Origin: Ypsolopha sequella
Taxonomy: Eukaryota; Arthropoda; Insecta; Lepidoptera; Ypsolophidae
NCBI GenBank assembly: GCA_934047225.1
Contig: OW203986.1
Coordinates: forward strand, 20,587,221-20,651,220
Length of the DNA stretch: 64,000 bases
Reading direction: 5' to 3'
In this document: piece by piece, positions 1-10,200 of the stretch
How the letters are laid out: each line of letters opens with the position of its first letter
Numbering within the stretch: position 1 is the first letter of the stretch
Position numbers and translations under genes: made by a program
The notes under the pieces: model-generated
Told to the model about the DNA's origin: nothing
What the model saw: the letters and a program-made list of their open reading frames with translations, nothing else
The model's database searches: none

Positions 1-16
1 CAGTTATGCCATAATA

Positions 17-75
17 TATTGTATGGTATGGTATGTTATGTATGTTATGTATGGTATGTATGTTATGGTATGGTC
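17..75. repeat. Short minisatellite of ATGGT/ATGTT units
   Basis: A run of irregular 5- to 9-base units (tatggtatg, ttatgtatg) at the window edge. The small open frame across it is a by-product of the repeat. Confidence 0.8.
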
Positions 76-1240
76 GGACTTGACTCTTTTTTCAAAGCCT
101 TACAAAATGTATAAAGTTAAACTTCACATATATGCGAATACCTGCTGGCAGTCGAATTTAGCTGTAATCTTCAGTAAACAAAGGTTGAGGATTGTGTTCC
201 AAAATCAATCGAAAGTATACGTTAGCCGATTCTCCATTTTACGACCGATTTCATTGCATCATTCCGTGTCCTATGCCTTGGGCTATAAATTTTAGTGAGG
301 TTGGAATTGGCCATTCTTATTTTTTATTGGTCAGATTCATTGAACGTGTCTGAAACGATTTGATAAGATTGTGCCCGGGAATTTAGCAATAGAAGCCAAA
401 AAATTTGGTATTTTTTTCTGTAGAAAGACACTACTACTTTTACATAAGTAGGGGCAAAACGCGAGTTTCTTTTTAATGTACTGTGTAAATTTAAAACAAG
501 TAAAAATAAGATCAAACAAAAGTTAATCAGAATTTATAGTAAACAATATTTAACTTTCGTAGTCCCGATTCCCGACTGAAATTCTTAAACTAAGGTAGTT
601 TTACGTACTCATTTACTTACGACGCTTACAAACTCATACTTATAGGTTATAGGTACTTAGGTATGCATTGTATATCCTTCATAAGTACATACGGCCAGGT
701 ATTCCTAGACTTTTTGTACGATTATGACCTCTAAGCAGGCGTAGTAAGAACTGCCACTTCACCTTGTCATGTTGCAGACTGTACATGAATCCTTAGAAGC
801 GTGCTCAAAAAGGTAAACTTTTATCAACGTCCCACCTAAGTGGTGCTTTATATGCCCAATTTACATACACAAGTACATGCTCCTTTGCGTACATTACGAG
901 TATGTATATATGAGTAGGCAGGTCGTAGAATTGGGCAGATCGTAAAGTATAAAATCGAAAATCTTGCAGCAAAAGTCAAAAATAGGTGCGACGACGAGCG
1001 GAGCGAGGAAGAGCGTATTAGGTTTACATTTAAATAAATTTCAGCAGAAATCTGACAATTCTACGATATGCTGACGACATATAAGTATTCGTCTTCAAAG
1101 GCTTATTTCCTAAAAGGGTTTTCAACAAACAATCAAACAATAGGTTCAAGTATCAAATTCTGATGTCAAAATAATAACTTTTAAGGCGTATTGCTTAAAC
1201 CCCATCATATAAAAGCTTAGGTAAAAGTATATAATTGTGT
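76..1240. other. AT-rich stretch, nothing recognised
   Basis: Only short frames full of stops. A GC-richer patch near 990-1020 (gacgagcggagcgagga) looks repeat-like but I could not place it. Confidence 0.5.
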
Positions 1241-1272
1241 CGATTCGGCGTAACACGACTTAATTTATTTAA

Positions 1273-1360
1273 CAGGACAATACCTTATTTTAAGCATCCT
1301 GTCCTTTTCAAAAAGACAAGGACAGAACGCTTAAATTAAGTTTAGTCCTGTCAAAATCCT
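1273..1360. repeat. Small imperfect palindrome
   Basis: The arms around 'cctgtccttttc' and 'gacaaggacag' pair, and pairing continues outward through aagcat/aagcg-type stretches to cctgtc at both ends. It looks like the remnant of a fold-back element. Confidence 0.5.
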
Positions 1361-1864
1361 GTCCTGTTTTTATCAAAAATACACAAAATCCGTCTGAGTG
1401 TTTTTCGTTATAACATGGAAACCACTTGACTAATTTTGATGCGATTTTCTAGAGAAATAGACTATACATTTTTAAACAAGGAGTCCAAATTCACATAAAG
1501 GATGGCATATCGCTTGTTTCGGTACAGTAGCACATACGGTGGAACCTGAAATGCAACTCATCGAAAATGTATCTTTACAGAAAAGAAACTGAAAATAAAT
1601 TATTCAACGATAAATTATTTCTAAATGTAACAACTTCTGAATGCCATTGAATTAGATTTAAAACTTGAGACTACCTAGAATTCAGTATCGTGACGTCAGG
1701 AGAGCCCCATCTGATAACATTACGCCCCACCATCCACAACACGCTTGGGATACATTACTATGACATATATTTATTGTTCCTACTAAATTGTAGCTTTCAG
1801 AGGACTGTATCCTGTATTCGTAAATTCTGATGTCTCAATTTAAACTTTTTAATGTTCCGTAAAA
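1361..1864. other. Unassigned AT-rich stretch
   Basis: No open frame of note and no repeat shared with the rest of the window was recognised. Confidence 0.4.
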
Positions 1865-2035
1865 AAAACAGGCTAAGTGCGAGTAGAACTTGCACATTAA
1901 GGGTTCCGTATAACACACAATTGGGTACGGGACTCTAAAAACTTTATGGTAAAATACAAAAATATAGATGCCATAGCAACACCAAGGCGACAAAAAACAA
2001 GGCGCTAAAATGGGCTACCAATTGACAAACAATTC
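1865..2035 (+). repeat. Dispersed repeat ('gggttccgta' family), end fragment
   Basis: Begins aacaggctaagtgcgag, then aagggttccgta, and later has 'aacaaggcgct'. The reverse complement of 38840-38985 has the same blocks in the same order, and 46950-50372 carries another copy. It is a common kind of moth interspersed repeat, probably a non-autonomous DNA element. Confidence 0.6.
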
Positions 2036-2760
2036 GTCACCCTTTAAATTATTATTTGTTGTTTTAATTTTGAGTATGAACTACAATCTGACTTAAGAGA
2101 CTTGTTTGTGTTACCTTTTTTAAGATAAAGCTTAAACAAATAAAGTAAAAAAAAAGTCGAGGTTTTTTTGTATAGGAACCTCTTTGGGATTCATTATGCA
2201 TAAAATAGTAGATTATTATACGAGTGCATAAAACGAGCCATATTACCCGAGATATTTACTTGCTTGAGCCGTGGCAAAGGCAGCTATAGTTCGAGGTAAT
2301 ATGGCTCGTTTGTAGCCGAGATCAACACTCTACTTTTTACTTCGATTGCGAGGAAATGAAACAGTGATATTGCTAGAAAATATCTATTATATTATCTCTC
2401 TTTAAAGTCCTTGAGCATCATCTGAAGCTTCTGTCCTGTCAGTTTGCGATGTCCTATTGTTTAAGTCTTAGAAGAAGTAAACACTTTTATGCACTAGAGC
2501 ATAAAACGTAGTTTTAGTCCGCTTGTAGCAAGCATAAACCAATACTTTTTAGAGCATGAGAAGTGAAAAACATATTATTATGCGTCTGCATATCAAAAAA
2601 TATTTGCAAGATTGTTTATTTGCTTAATGTATTACTGAAAGTACCTACAGTTTCAAAGATTTCGAGAAATTTTAAAGGGGTCTGCTGAAACTACGAGTAC
2701 CGTGAATAACTTAAATGTACTTGTAAAAAAAAAAGTTATTGACACTTACATCGCCGGCAG
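2036..2760. other. Unassigned DNA with one hairpin
   Basis: AT-rich. The arms 2232-2251 (aacgagccatattacccgag) and 2293-2310 are almost perfect inverted copies around a loop of about 41 nt. Nothing coding seen. Confidence 0.5.
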
Positions 2761-2839
2761 CCCGGCACAGATAATAAGAGAGATCAAGACCGGGCAAACA
2801 ACTTGAACAATAAAGCGGTAGCGTAGTGGCGGCTATTTT

Positions 2840-3095
2840 TGGCAGGGACCCGTTAACCGGGTTTGAACACTAAGCCTAGTATACGGTTAACCCTATATAG
2901 GGTGTAACCCAGGAATAAGCTTAAGCTTAGGGTTATCCTGGGTTTGAAAGTTAAGCCTATTATGGGGGTACACTATGTTTGAAAGTTAAGTTAAGTAAAG
3001 CTATGTTGTTAAGTTGAAAGTTATCATAGGCTTACCCCTTCATACGGTGCAACCTAGGCATAAGCTTAACCCTATCATAGGGTTTTGAATTTGCT
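2840..3095. repeat. Degenerate minisatellite of gttaagcctat / atagggt blocks
   Basis: Motifs such as gttaagcctatta, taagcttaaccctat and atagggt recur at uneven spacing and on both strands. It resembles a decayed tandem or fold-back repeat. The units do not match the insect telomere repeat TTAGG. Confidence 0.55.
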
Positions 3096-3183
3096 CTAAA
3101 GTTTTTCGTTTTAAATCTACCGGCTGTGAATGGACAGGTATCTTTCCATATAGGCTACTGAACATACTGAATAACTATTGGGT

Positions 3184-3330
3184 TGATGTCGTCCTAAAAA
3201 CGACACTCGCCTTGAGAATGCTGAAATTGTATCGGTGTAACAGTTGACATACAGTCTAGTCTAGAACAATTATATTCGTTTTAAAAATATTTCTTATGTC
3301 AACTCACGCGAGTTTAAATAATTATATAAT
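3184..3330 (+). repeat. Dispersed repeat, copy 1 of 2
   Basis: Shares ordered blocks (gtcgtcctaa, cgacactcgcctt, gaaattgtatcggtg, then caactcacgcgag) with 36996-37150 in the same orientation. The family is unknown. Confidence 0.6.
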
Positions 3331-3399
3331 TCTCATATAAGCATAATTTTCTAAAGGTTTCGTTTGCTCATTATTTATTATTGTTTCGCATAGGTCCGT

Positions 3400-3505
3400 T
3401 ATCGTAGCCGGATTGTGAAATACCCGCCTTTTTCTAATTAATCGAAACAGTGTTCTGTTTCGATGAATTAGAAAAAGGCGGCTAATTCACTATCCGGCTG
3501 CGATA
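3400..3505. mobile_element. Short fold-back MITE related to the one at 6634
   Basis: An almost perfect 106-bp palindrome: cgtagccggattgtgaaa ... tatccggctgcga, with cccgcctttttctaatt facing aattagaaaaaggcgg. The same arm sequence (gccagattgtaaaaaacc, cgcctttttctaat) forms the ends of the MITE at 6634-6973, so this is probably an internally deleted relative. The two copies lie on either side of the chorion gene pair. Confidence 0.75.
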
Positions 3506-3906
3506 CCGATCTTAACTTTGTGCACAGAATTGTTGCCATATTTTTGTTTTGACCTAGCATGGGGCTATCGCTAATGTTCGAATGTCCTGTAAACTCGGTT
3601 TCTTTTGTGAATTTTTTTACCTATTCGTAAATTATGACAAGAATTATTGTAACTTTTATAGATTATATTGTTACGTATTTATACTGATTAGACTTTATAC
3701 GAGTATGTCTACTTACTAATCAAAAAGTGTTTGCTCTTATTACCACTCATTACCGTTTAAAATTGAAAAAGCGTTTATTTCATTTTCTCGGCGAAACGTG
3801 CGTTTCCTTGTATTCAAAAATTCAACTTATGTTAGCATTTCATAAGTACAAAGTTATAAATTGAGTCAGTGTTTAAATATAATAATAACGCAAGCAATGA
3901 GCAAAC
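3506..3906. other. 3' flank of the class A chorion gene
   Basis: AT-rich intergenic DNA with no recognised repeat. It leads up to a minus-strand poly(A) signal at 3907-3912. Confidence 0.4.
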
Positions 3907-3912
3907 TTTATT
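3907..3912 (-). terminator. Poly(A) signal of the class A chorion gene
   Basis: tttatt on the plus strand reads AATAAA on the minus strand, 34 nt beyond the stop codon of the class A reading frame. Confidence 0.65.
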
Positions 3913-3945
3913 TCAATCGATACTAGTAATCTATCGGAGATCTTT

Positions 3946-4553
3946 TTAGTAGTTACCACAGGAGCAGACACAGATGCTGGGAGTATTTCCAATCACAGTG
4001 ACGAAGCCACCAGCCGGGAGGTTTCCGTTGAACTGAACCAGGCCAGTTACTGGCACGTTACCGTACACATTGCTGTTTCCAGAGACTCCAAGTTCACCAA
4101 TTGCAGAGATGTCTCCAGAACCAGAACCACCGTAGCCAGTGTTGGAATAGCTGCCGTAGCCGGCGTTATTCGCAACAAGACCAGACAGAGCACCGGAGTT
4201 CAAGGCAGTAGGGTTGAAACCATTGAAATTAAGAGAGGCACCGCAACTAGGTCCAGAGTAACTTCCTAAGCCTAGATTACCAAGGTTGATTGCGGGAGCA
4301 GCTGCTTGAAGGCACACTGAAGACATTCTGTAAATTTAAAAATATTGTCATTATTTTAATAAATATTTAGATGTGTACCACATTATCCTCTAGTCCCTTT
4401 AGCAATAATAACTCTTGTTTTATGTTTATCGTTTTTCTCTTGGCTCTTTAAGGGTGAAAAGTGTGATTCCGTAAAAAAACGGATTGAAAAATAAAAAAAT
4501 ACCTGGATGAGAAGCATCTGAGCGCAAGCGAACAAAATGGTGAATTTAGTCAT
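3946..4553 (-). pseudogene. Chorion class A protein gene, frame-shifted at the signal-peptide boundary
   Basis: An eggshell structural protein gene, normally made by follicle cells and secreted. Exon 1 is 4553-4503 (17 codons, signal peptide MTKFTILFACAQMLLIQ) and ends in CAG at a GT donor. Exon 2 begins at 4327 after tttacag and runs to the stop at 3946. Exon 2 in its long frame shows the class A plan: a Gly/Asn-rich left arm, a conserved central domain (GELGVSGNSNVYGNVPVTG, then GGFVTVIGN) and a short Cys tail CVCSCGNY. The splice is phase 0, yet the long frame is offset: read straight through, exon 2 gives NVFSVPSSSC and stops at 4277-4279 after 33 residues in total. NVFS matches the residues expected just before mature class A proteins. 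A lost CA in an original agtcagtgc would explain agtgtgc exactly. No alternative donor or acceptor I could find restores the frame. It could be a true null allele or an assembly or sequencing error. Confidence 0.82.
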
Positions 4554-4858
4554 TTTGATGTGTTCTTCGACGTGTGAACCAAGAATGTTTTAACTTTGAA
4601 ATTAAAAGGATTTTATACTGATTTAATGTTGGAAATACAAAAGTAAACATATGGATAATTTGCTCACAATATTAAATGTGATATATAAAGTGTTATTACA
4701 GGAATTGATAAGAACCTATGTTTTTATTCTATTGACACAATCAAGCAAAATTACAAAACCTTTCTTTCATACATAACTATCCGTTGTTGTGAAAATATTT
4801 GATATAAAAGCAGTTTGCTTCGATTAAAACAATCATAGCATTCAAATTAAAACTCAAA
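4554..4858. promoter_or_regulatory. Shared bidirectional promoter of the chorion A/B pair
   Basis: The 305 bp between the two start codons. TATA boxes (tataaaa) lie at 4611-4617 on the minus strand and 4803-4809 on the plus strand, each about 50-60 nt from its ATG. That leaves room for a short 5' UTR on each side. A GATA site (gataag) sits at 4707-4712, a minus-strand GATA (ctatcc) at 4777-4782, and a C/EBP-like ttgttgtgaaaa near 4784. In silkmoths such short divergent promoters, with GATA and C/EBP sites, drive A/B pairs together in follicle cells. The site roles here are inferred from that. Confidence 0.75.
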
Positions 4859-6359
4859 ATGGTTTCCAAAATGTTCTTCTCTTTCTTTGCTTCGGCTCTA
4901 TTACTCCAGGTAAATATTTTAGAAATAATATATATTTTTTATTTTTTCCACCTCAACAATAATTTATTAACAGAAACATAAAAACTTAAATAACATGAAA
5001 TAAAACTAAAATTAAACCTTACAAATTTACCTATAAAACTAAAATGACTCCTAAAGTAAAATTAAACTGAGTAAAAAATGTTGGCCAGATCGCCGCCGTC
5101 TTGTGGCAGGGTTCCCAGAATGCTGGCAGCATTTCCTCTTTGGATTGCCAAACTAAGGCGTTGTCCAAAGTATGCGCCAGCTCTTGGGTCCCCCGAAACG
5201 TCAACCAGCCGAGAGGAAATTTCTTTAAAAAGACATTTAGCCTCTTGACCCAAGGGTTTCGACTCCAAAAGGCGCAAACGCGTACTCCGAACTGAGCTCT
5301 GCATATTTGCGCCTTTTGGATCCCTCGGCCGCTGCCGCTGCTGCGCCAGCCCTGGCAGCCGTGACTTGGATGTGGGACGCAGCAAGAGTATCAACGCATG
5401 TTGCGTCCCACACCAGTGACTTGCCGTATTTCCAAGGGATGATTGTCATACCGTCGGGCCTCTTGCCATCGCTGCGTGCAAGGCCTTTCGGCTCTAGGAC
5501 AGCTGGCACGCCGACGGTGACAAAGGCCCTCCGGATGACATCATTAAGGCTGGCATGCCGCGACAAGTGACCAGCACTACGTTGGCAAGATAGGCCGTGG
5601 TGCCCAAGCTGGTTGACGTTGGTGCCACACCGACAGCGATGTGGCTCGTTTGTCCTTGCGCCGAGCCGCAAGCTGACGGCCAGAGTAAATGTTACTCTGT
5701 CCAGCTGGGTGCCGATTTTCACAGATGGTAACGCGTGATATATATTTATGTATTGTTATGATGATATACAGTGTAGACTCTCATGAGTTTTCCTTTATTT
5801 ATTTACACAAATAATATGTTTTCAGTCTGTGTACGGCCAATGCCGCAACAACTACAATCAGGCTCCCTTATCTGTAGGCTTTAATGGCCTTTCTGGTGGA
5901 TGCGGGCTTTCTGGACTTAACTTGGAATCAAACGTGTACAACAATGCCCCTGCTTGTTACGGAGCTGCTGCTACATCTTCATCGGGCTACGGAGTGCAAA
6001 ATGGTCCACTAAGTGTCGCTAGTGGATCTTACACCACCCCCAACGGAATCAGTGTGTACGCTGATAATCTCGAGATTCTTGGACAGGTTGGAATTACTGG
6101 GGCCTTGCCTTTCATTGGTACTATCGCTGTGGACGGAACTCTGCCTTCTGGTGGTCAGGCTACAGTAGTCTACAACTCTGCTCCTGGTGTTGGTTTGACC
6201 TCCGGTGGTTGCGGAGAAGGTCTCTCTGGTCTATCTGGCAACGCGTTGTCTGGTGCTGTGCTGAACAACGGTCTAGTTGGTATTGGCAACAACAACTTGG
6301 TTGGAGGTAACGTAATTAACAGCGGATATTCTTCACGTGGTGGATGCGGATGCTATTAA
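4859..6359 (+). CDS. Chorion class B protein (two exons, 194 aa precursor)
   Basis: A secreted eggshell structural protein. Exon 1 is 4859-4909 (17 codons, MVSKMFFSFFASALLLQ) with donor CAG/gtaaat. Exon 2 is 5826-6359 after ttttcag, phase 0, ending in TAA. The join gives LLLQ-SVYGQC, the usual signal-cleavage context, so mature protein probably starts near residue 22. The left arm is Gly/Asn/Ser-rich. The central domain carries NLEILGQVGITGALPFIG, then GTLPSGGQATVVY, typical of class B. The right arm has GGCGEGLSGLSGN repeats and ends RGGCGCY, with few cysteines, so it is not a high-cysteine late type. The gene is divergent to the class A gene. The 916-bp intron is enlarged by a retroelement fragment (4938-5737). 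Exons are intact, so it could be expressed if splicing tolerates the insert. Confidence 0.93.
4938..5737 (-). mobile_element. Retroelement 3' fragment inside the chorion B intron (restriction-like nuclease region)
   Basis: Minus-strand frames 5722-5237 and 5394-5062 together give the C-terminal part of a retroelement polyprotein: a Cys/His cluster (CRCGTN...GHHGLSC), RHASLND, then EPKGLARSDGKRPDG and WDATCVDT, then APFGVETLG, AGAYFGQRLSLAIQRGNAA. RPDG followed by WDAT resembles the acidic core of a PD-(D/E)XK (restriction-like) nuclease; I am not sure of the clade. A one-base shift near 5255 breaks the frame, and the 5' part is missing. 'atatatattt' at 4928-4937 and 5738-5747 may be the TSD, though it is AT-rich and so weak. 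A second copy lies at 55593-55831. Confidence 0.75.
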
Positions 6360-6633
6360 ATACATTTTAGATGTATTTGTTATTGTATACCTCCCAGAAT
6401 ATAATATAAGAATTACAGTTTACATGTCTTTATTTTATTTGTCTTTACCATGCTAAGTATAAACAAAATCTAGTTATCACAGCAAAGGGGCTCATTTTGC
6501 TACTGTTCAGAAAAAATTACTAATGCTACGTGTGACACCCGAGAACACAAAAATTGTTGACATTTGACGTTTTTTATTTTTATGTTTTTCGAGTAGATCA
6601 GTTTTAATTCATTTGGCAGCGGTTTCCAATTTC
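6360..6633. other. 3' flank of the class B chorion gene
   Basis: AT-rich. No exact AATAAA within the first 100 nt; aatataatataag at about 6398 may act instead. Nothing else recognised. Confidence 0.4.
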
Positions 6634-6973
6634 TTAAGAGTGGTTTCGCAGCCAGATTGTAAAAAACCCGCCTTTTTCTAATCAATCGAAACAGAACACT
6701 TAAAATCAAAATTCGCCCAATAGTTATTCAACAAAACCTTATCACCTATGTAATATGTAAACTGTCGTCGTAAAGTTTCCATACAATCCATTACATTTTT
6801 TTAAATTCTAATTTACAGAAACCAATGGAAACTTTGCGATGGCGGTATACACAATACGTATACATAGGTAATAAGATTTTGTGGAATAACTATTGAATGA
6901 GTTTTGAATTGAAGTGTTCTGTTTTGAACGAAAAGGCGGGTTTTTCACAATCTGGCTGCAAAACCGCTCTTAA
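6634..6973. mobile_element. Fold-back MITE flanked by TTAA
   Basis: Terminal inverted repeats of about 75 bp: gagtggtttcgcagccagat facing atctggctgcaaaaccgctc. TTAA is present at both ends (6634-6637 and 6970-6973). Internal arms also pair (gtttccat / atggaaac). A TTAA duplication is the signature of piggyBac-type transposition, so this may be a piggyBac-mobilised MITE; the transposase family is inferred only from TTAA. Confidence 0.8.
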
Positions 6974-7725
6974 GGAACTATAAGGAAGTTGAAGTGAAGC
7001 TTTTTAAATATTTATCATTTTGCCCAAATATGCAACATATGTTTTCATTTAATTTATTAAAAGGTAAACTTGCGTTTTTAAACAAATTTTGATGGTATTT
7101 CGAGGAAATGAAAAGATTTCATTGAACAGAGAAGCATTTCTAAATGTAACGACACTTTCGTAAGAAAAAGTCCGCAAAGAGTTGACGTGTCATGCTATCT
7201 TCCTTGTCTTTTTTGCGCAGTTATCATTTTTGTGGCCCAGTCGGGGTCGTGCCGCCTTAATTAAAGTGCTAAGCGGCTGCAGTATCTTTTACCCAGCTTT
7301 TCGACCTGCCCACCCATTGTGCTGTTTTATTTTGCATGCTCGTGGAGCTTAATTAAATTACCCTCGTATATTTCTATTATGCAGCCTGAAGCAAGTGTAT
7401 GAAGGAAGTCATAATTATATTATAAGCGGTACTTTAAAGTTATTCTCCAGCTGAGAATGATTGAGTGAGACTAAAGAATTACAACTACCTATTTAAAGTT
7501 TACATTACATTACATACTGAAAAAAAAACACGACGTTATATCCTCGAGCGGGTGTCAGAGGTGCTCCCGAGTGAGGAAGGAACAGACAAACGGAACATTT
7601 TTACATTCCAACGTGAATGTGGGTGTGCCTAAGTGGGCACAAATACACACTTTTTAGGGCATGCAGGTTTAACTTATAGCGTTTTCCTTCACTGTTCAGC
7701 AAGTAGTAAATATAGAAATAGTAAA
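6974..7725. other. AT-rich DNA with a dispersed moth repeat at 7540-7700
   Basis: 7540-7700 has gggtgtcagaggtg, gtgggcacaaatacacac and gggcatgcaggtt ... gttttccttcac. Similar strings occur at 22615-22675. The rest is unassigned. Confidence 0.5.
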
Positions 7726-8207
7726 GTCGATTCTGAAGGCTTTAATTTTAGTTTTAGTGCTGTCAAAACTTAAATTTTTCCAAAGTAATTTAGCTTCTAA
7801 GTCTAACATTTAAGGATTTTTTTGCGATAAAGAATATTTAGTTTTGACAGCACTAAAACTAAAATTAAAGCCTTCAGAATCGGCTGTAATATGCATTAAG
7901 GCATTTTAGTTCAAGTGCTGTCAAACCTAAAATGTTTCCAAAGTAATTTAGCCTCTGTTCTCAACACTTATGAACTGTTTTGCAATGATGAACGTTTAGA
8001 TTTGACAGTACGAAAACTAAAATTAAAGCCATCAGTATAGGCTAAAAGCCGATTCTTAAGGCTTTAATTTTAGTTTTAGTGCTGTCAAAACTTAAATTTT
8101 TCCAAAGTAATTTAGCTTCTAAGTCTAACACTTAAGGATTTTTTTGCGATAAAGAAAATTTAGTTTTGACAGCACTAAAACTAAAATTAAAGCCTTCAGA
8201 ATCGGCT
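7726..8207. repeat. Three fold-back MITE units in a row
   Basis: Units 7726-7885, about 7893-8043 and 8047-8207. Each is a palindrome with arms built from gattctgaaggctttaattt, tagttttagtgctgtcaaa and the reverse complement. Units 1 and 3 are nearly identical; unit 2 is clearly diverged. Only 3-8 bp separate them. Confidence 0.88.
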
Positions 8208-10200
8208 ATAATATGCACATAAATTTCATAAAACTCGTTGCATGTTCGACCGGGCAAGATAAGAACCTAGGTCTAAATATTTAGAATCCTGTGTTCTACC
8301 GAATGAACCACCGCTGCTTTTTTTTCGTCACACAGTGCTATAAAAACATTTTATAGTGTTTATTTTGTTTATTGTATACAGTAACACGAACACAGTTAAA
8401 ATAAAAGGTACAATTATACATATGGTGAGCTTACCTCTATAAGAAATATCTTATAGCAAACCTTCAAGGAAACAGATAAAATAAATAAGAATACCTAATC
8501 AAATCATGTATAGTACAAAAAAATTCAAGTTGTCTAATAAATATAAAAAAAGTATATCGTCACGGCATGAAACCCCGAGGGGGTGTCGGAGGAGTTCCCA
8601 GTGTGAACTGTGAAATGCAAGTCACAGTTCACACTCGGTACACGCGCATTTCACTGACTATTATTATTACTTAATTTTACGATTGTCTAATATACAAGTA
8701 TTAACCAAAATACAAAATAACTTAATATTGTATTACAATATATCCAATTTGCTATTTATCTTCCTATTGAAGAAAGTTGCGTAGTCCAACCTTTCGTTCC
8801 TATGCAACACACAAGTGAAAAGTGGGTCACTATATTTTTCGTCGATAGTACGTATTTTTGAGTAGACAATACGCGTATATCACGTCCTTATGACACGCTA
8901 CGAGCATTATAAAAAGATAAATTAGATACACTGAATTAGATATGAAACGAAATGAGTTTTATTATATTTTTTTAAGAAATGTGACAGAGAGAGTACCTAT
9001 AATATAAAGACTATAATATGCTCATTTCAATATTAAAGAAATTCAAATCGTTGAAGTAATTGCACAAAACTTTGCAAAAATTTTCAGGTGTTTAAAATTA
9101 CCCTGTTTTTGCTCCAGTTAATTTGAAATAGTTCTTCAGTAAAAGAAAAAGAAAAATTGCAGCGTTTTCGTATTTTTAGGCAATAATGGAGCCAGAAGGA
9201 AAAAAAGCGCAAACGAGCAACGGGGAAATTGTGCCGTGACATTTAATTTTGTCGGCCATGTTTTCTTTTGCGTAAAATAACGCTCTTGCAAATAGAATCG
9301 TCTATTCGTACATTTTCAAACGAAAATGCATTTAGTTTTTCGGTCTGGAAAAGCATGGAAAATTGTCATTACAATGTAGAATTTCATTCATGTTATGTTC
9401 TTTAGGTTGGAAGTCGGAACACAGACCTATAATAAATATTCCCTAGACGGCACTTTATATTAGTCCTGTTTTCGTTTAGAGGTTGTACTCGTGTCATAAA
9501 TAATATCGAACACATAACTGTTTTGTTTTACCGAACTAAATGTTTTGGTCCTTATTTGAAGCAATCTTTCTTTTTGAAGTGGATACATCTAGTTCGCATC
9601 TCATCTCAAGAGTTGCACGTCACTTCCGTGATCGACTTCGCGAAAGAGTTCCATAGAACAAGGCATTTTCGTATTTAGTGCTTGACAATAAATTAACTCA
9701 CTTTCGTGAAAAGAATTTTGGCAAAACTTATTGACTTAACCTAAGGATAATTTGATTTATTACAGATAAATGAATTTACTCGTTCATTATTAAAATTGCT
9801 TATTAGATTAGTTATTTCATTATTCAAGATCAGTAAATGTTTATTTGATCGGAATTATAAAAATATTGAAATTACTTCTTGAGCGTTTGCACTGTCATCC
9901 TTGAGCTCGGAATTAGGTAGTGTGATTTTTTAATTTGGACTTATATGTTGATATGGCTTATCCAACGCCTCTCCTGTCAGTGTATATACGGTGTTGGCCC
10001 ATCACATCACTCATCTCACCACCGCACTAACATTGTTATCATAGTGCACCACTGCACTGACATATATGTATATTAATAGGAATCCTTAGTCTATGATTAT
10101 TATGTTATCTATGGTCGCCATTTATTCTTACTTTTTGATTGAGTAAAGAGGCGACTTGAGAAGTATTTCGATCTTAATATATCAGCCGTTTGATACGCGA
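8208..10200. other. AT-rich DNA, mostly unassigned
   Basis: 8575-8660 holds part of a dispersed repeat: a hairpin with arms gtgtgaactgtga / tcacagttcacac followed by ctcggtacacg, also seen near 22537 and 24670. No coding frame recognised in the rest. Confidence 0.45.

Noticed and set aside
2840..3095. Possible telomere-like repeats
   Set aside because: The units are not TTAGG and the order is mixed on both strands.
4324..4326. ATG at the start of the long chorion A frame as a true start codon
   Set aside because: It lies just after a splice acceptor and the resulting protein would lack a signal peptide, which a chorion protein needs; the upstream exon 1 has a proper signal sequence.
5101..5570. 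Plus-strand frames in the chorion B intron
   Set aside because: They are shadows opposite the retroelement fragment, whose minus-strand frames carry the recognisable motifs.
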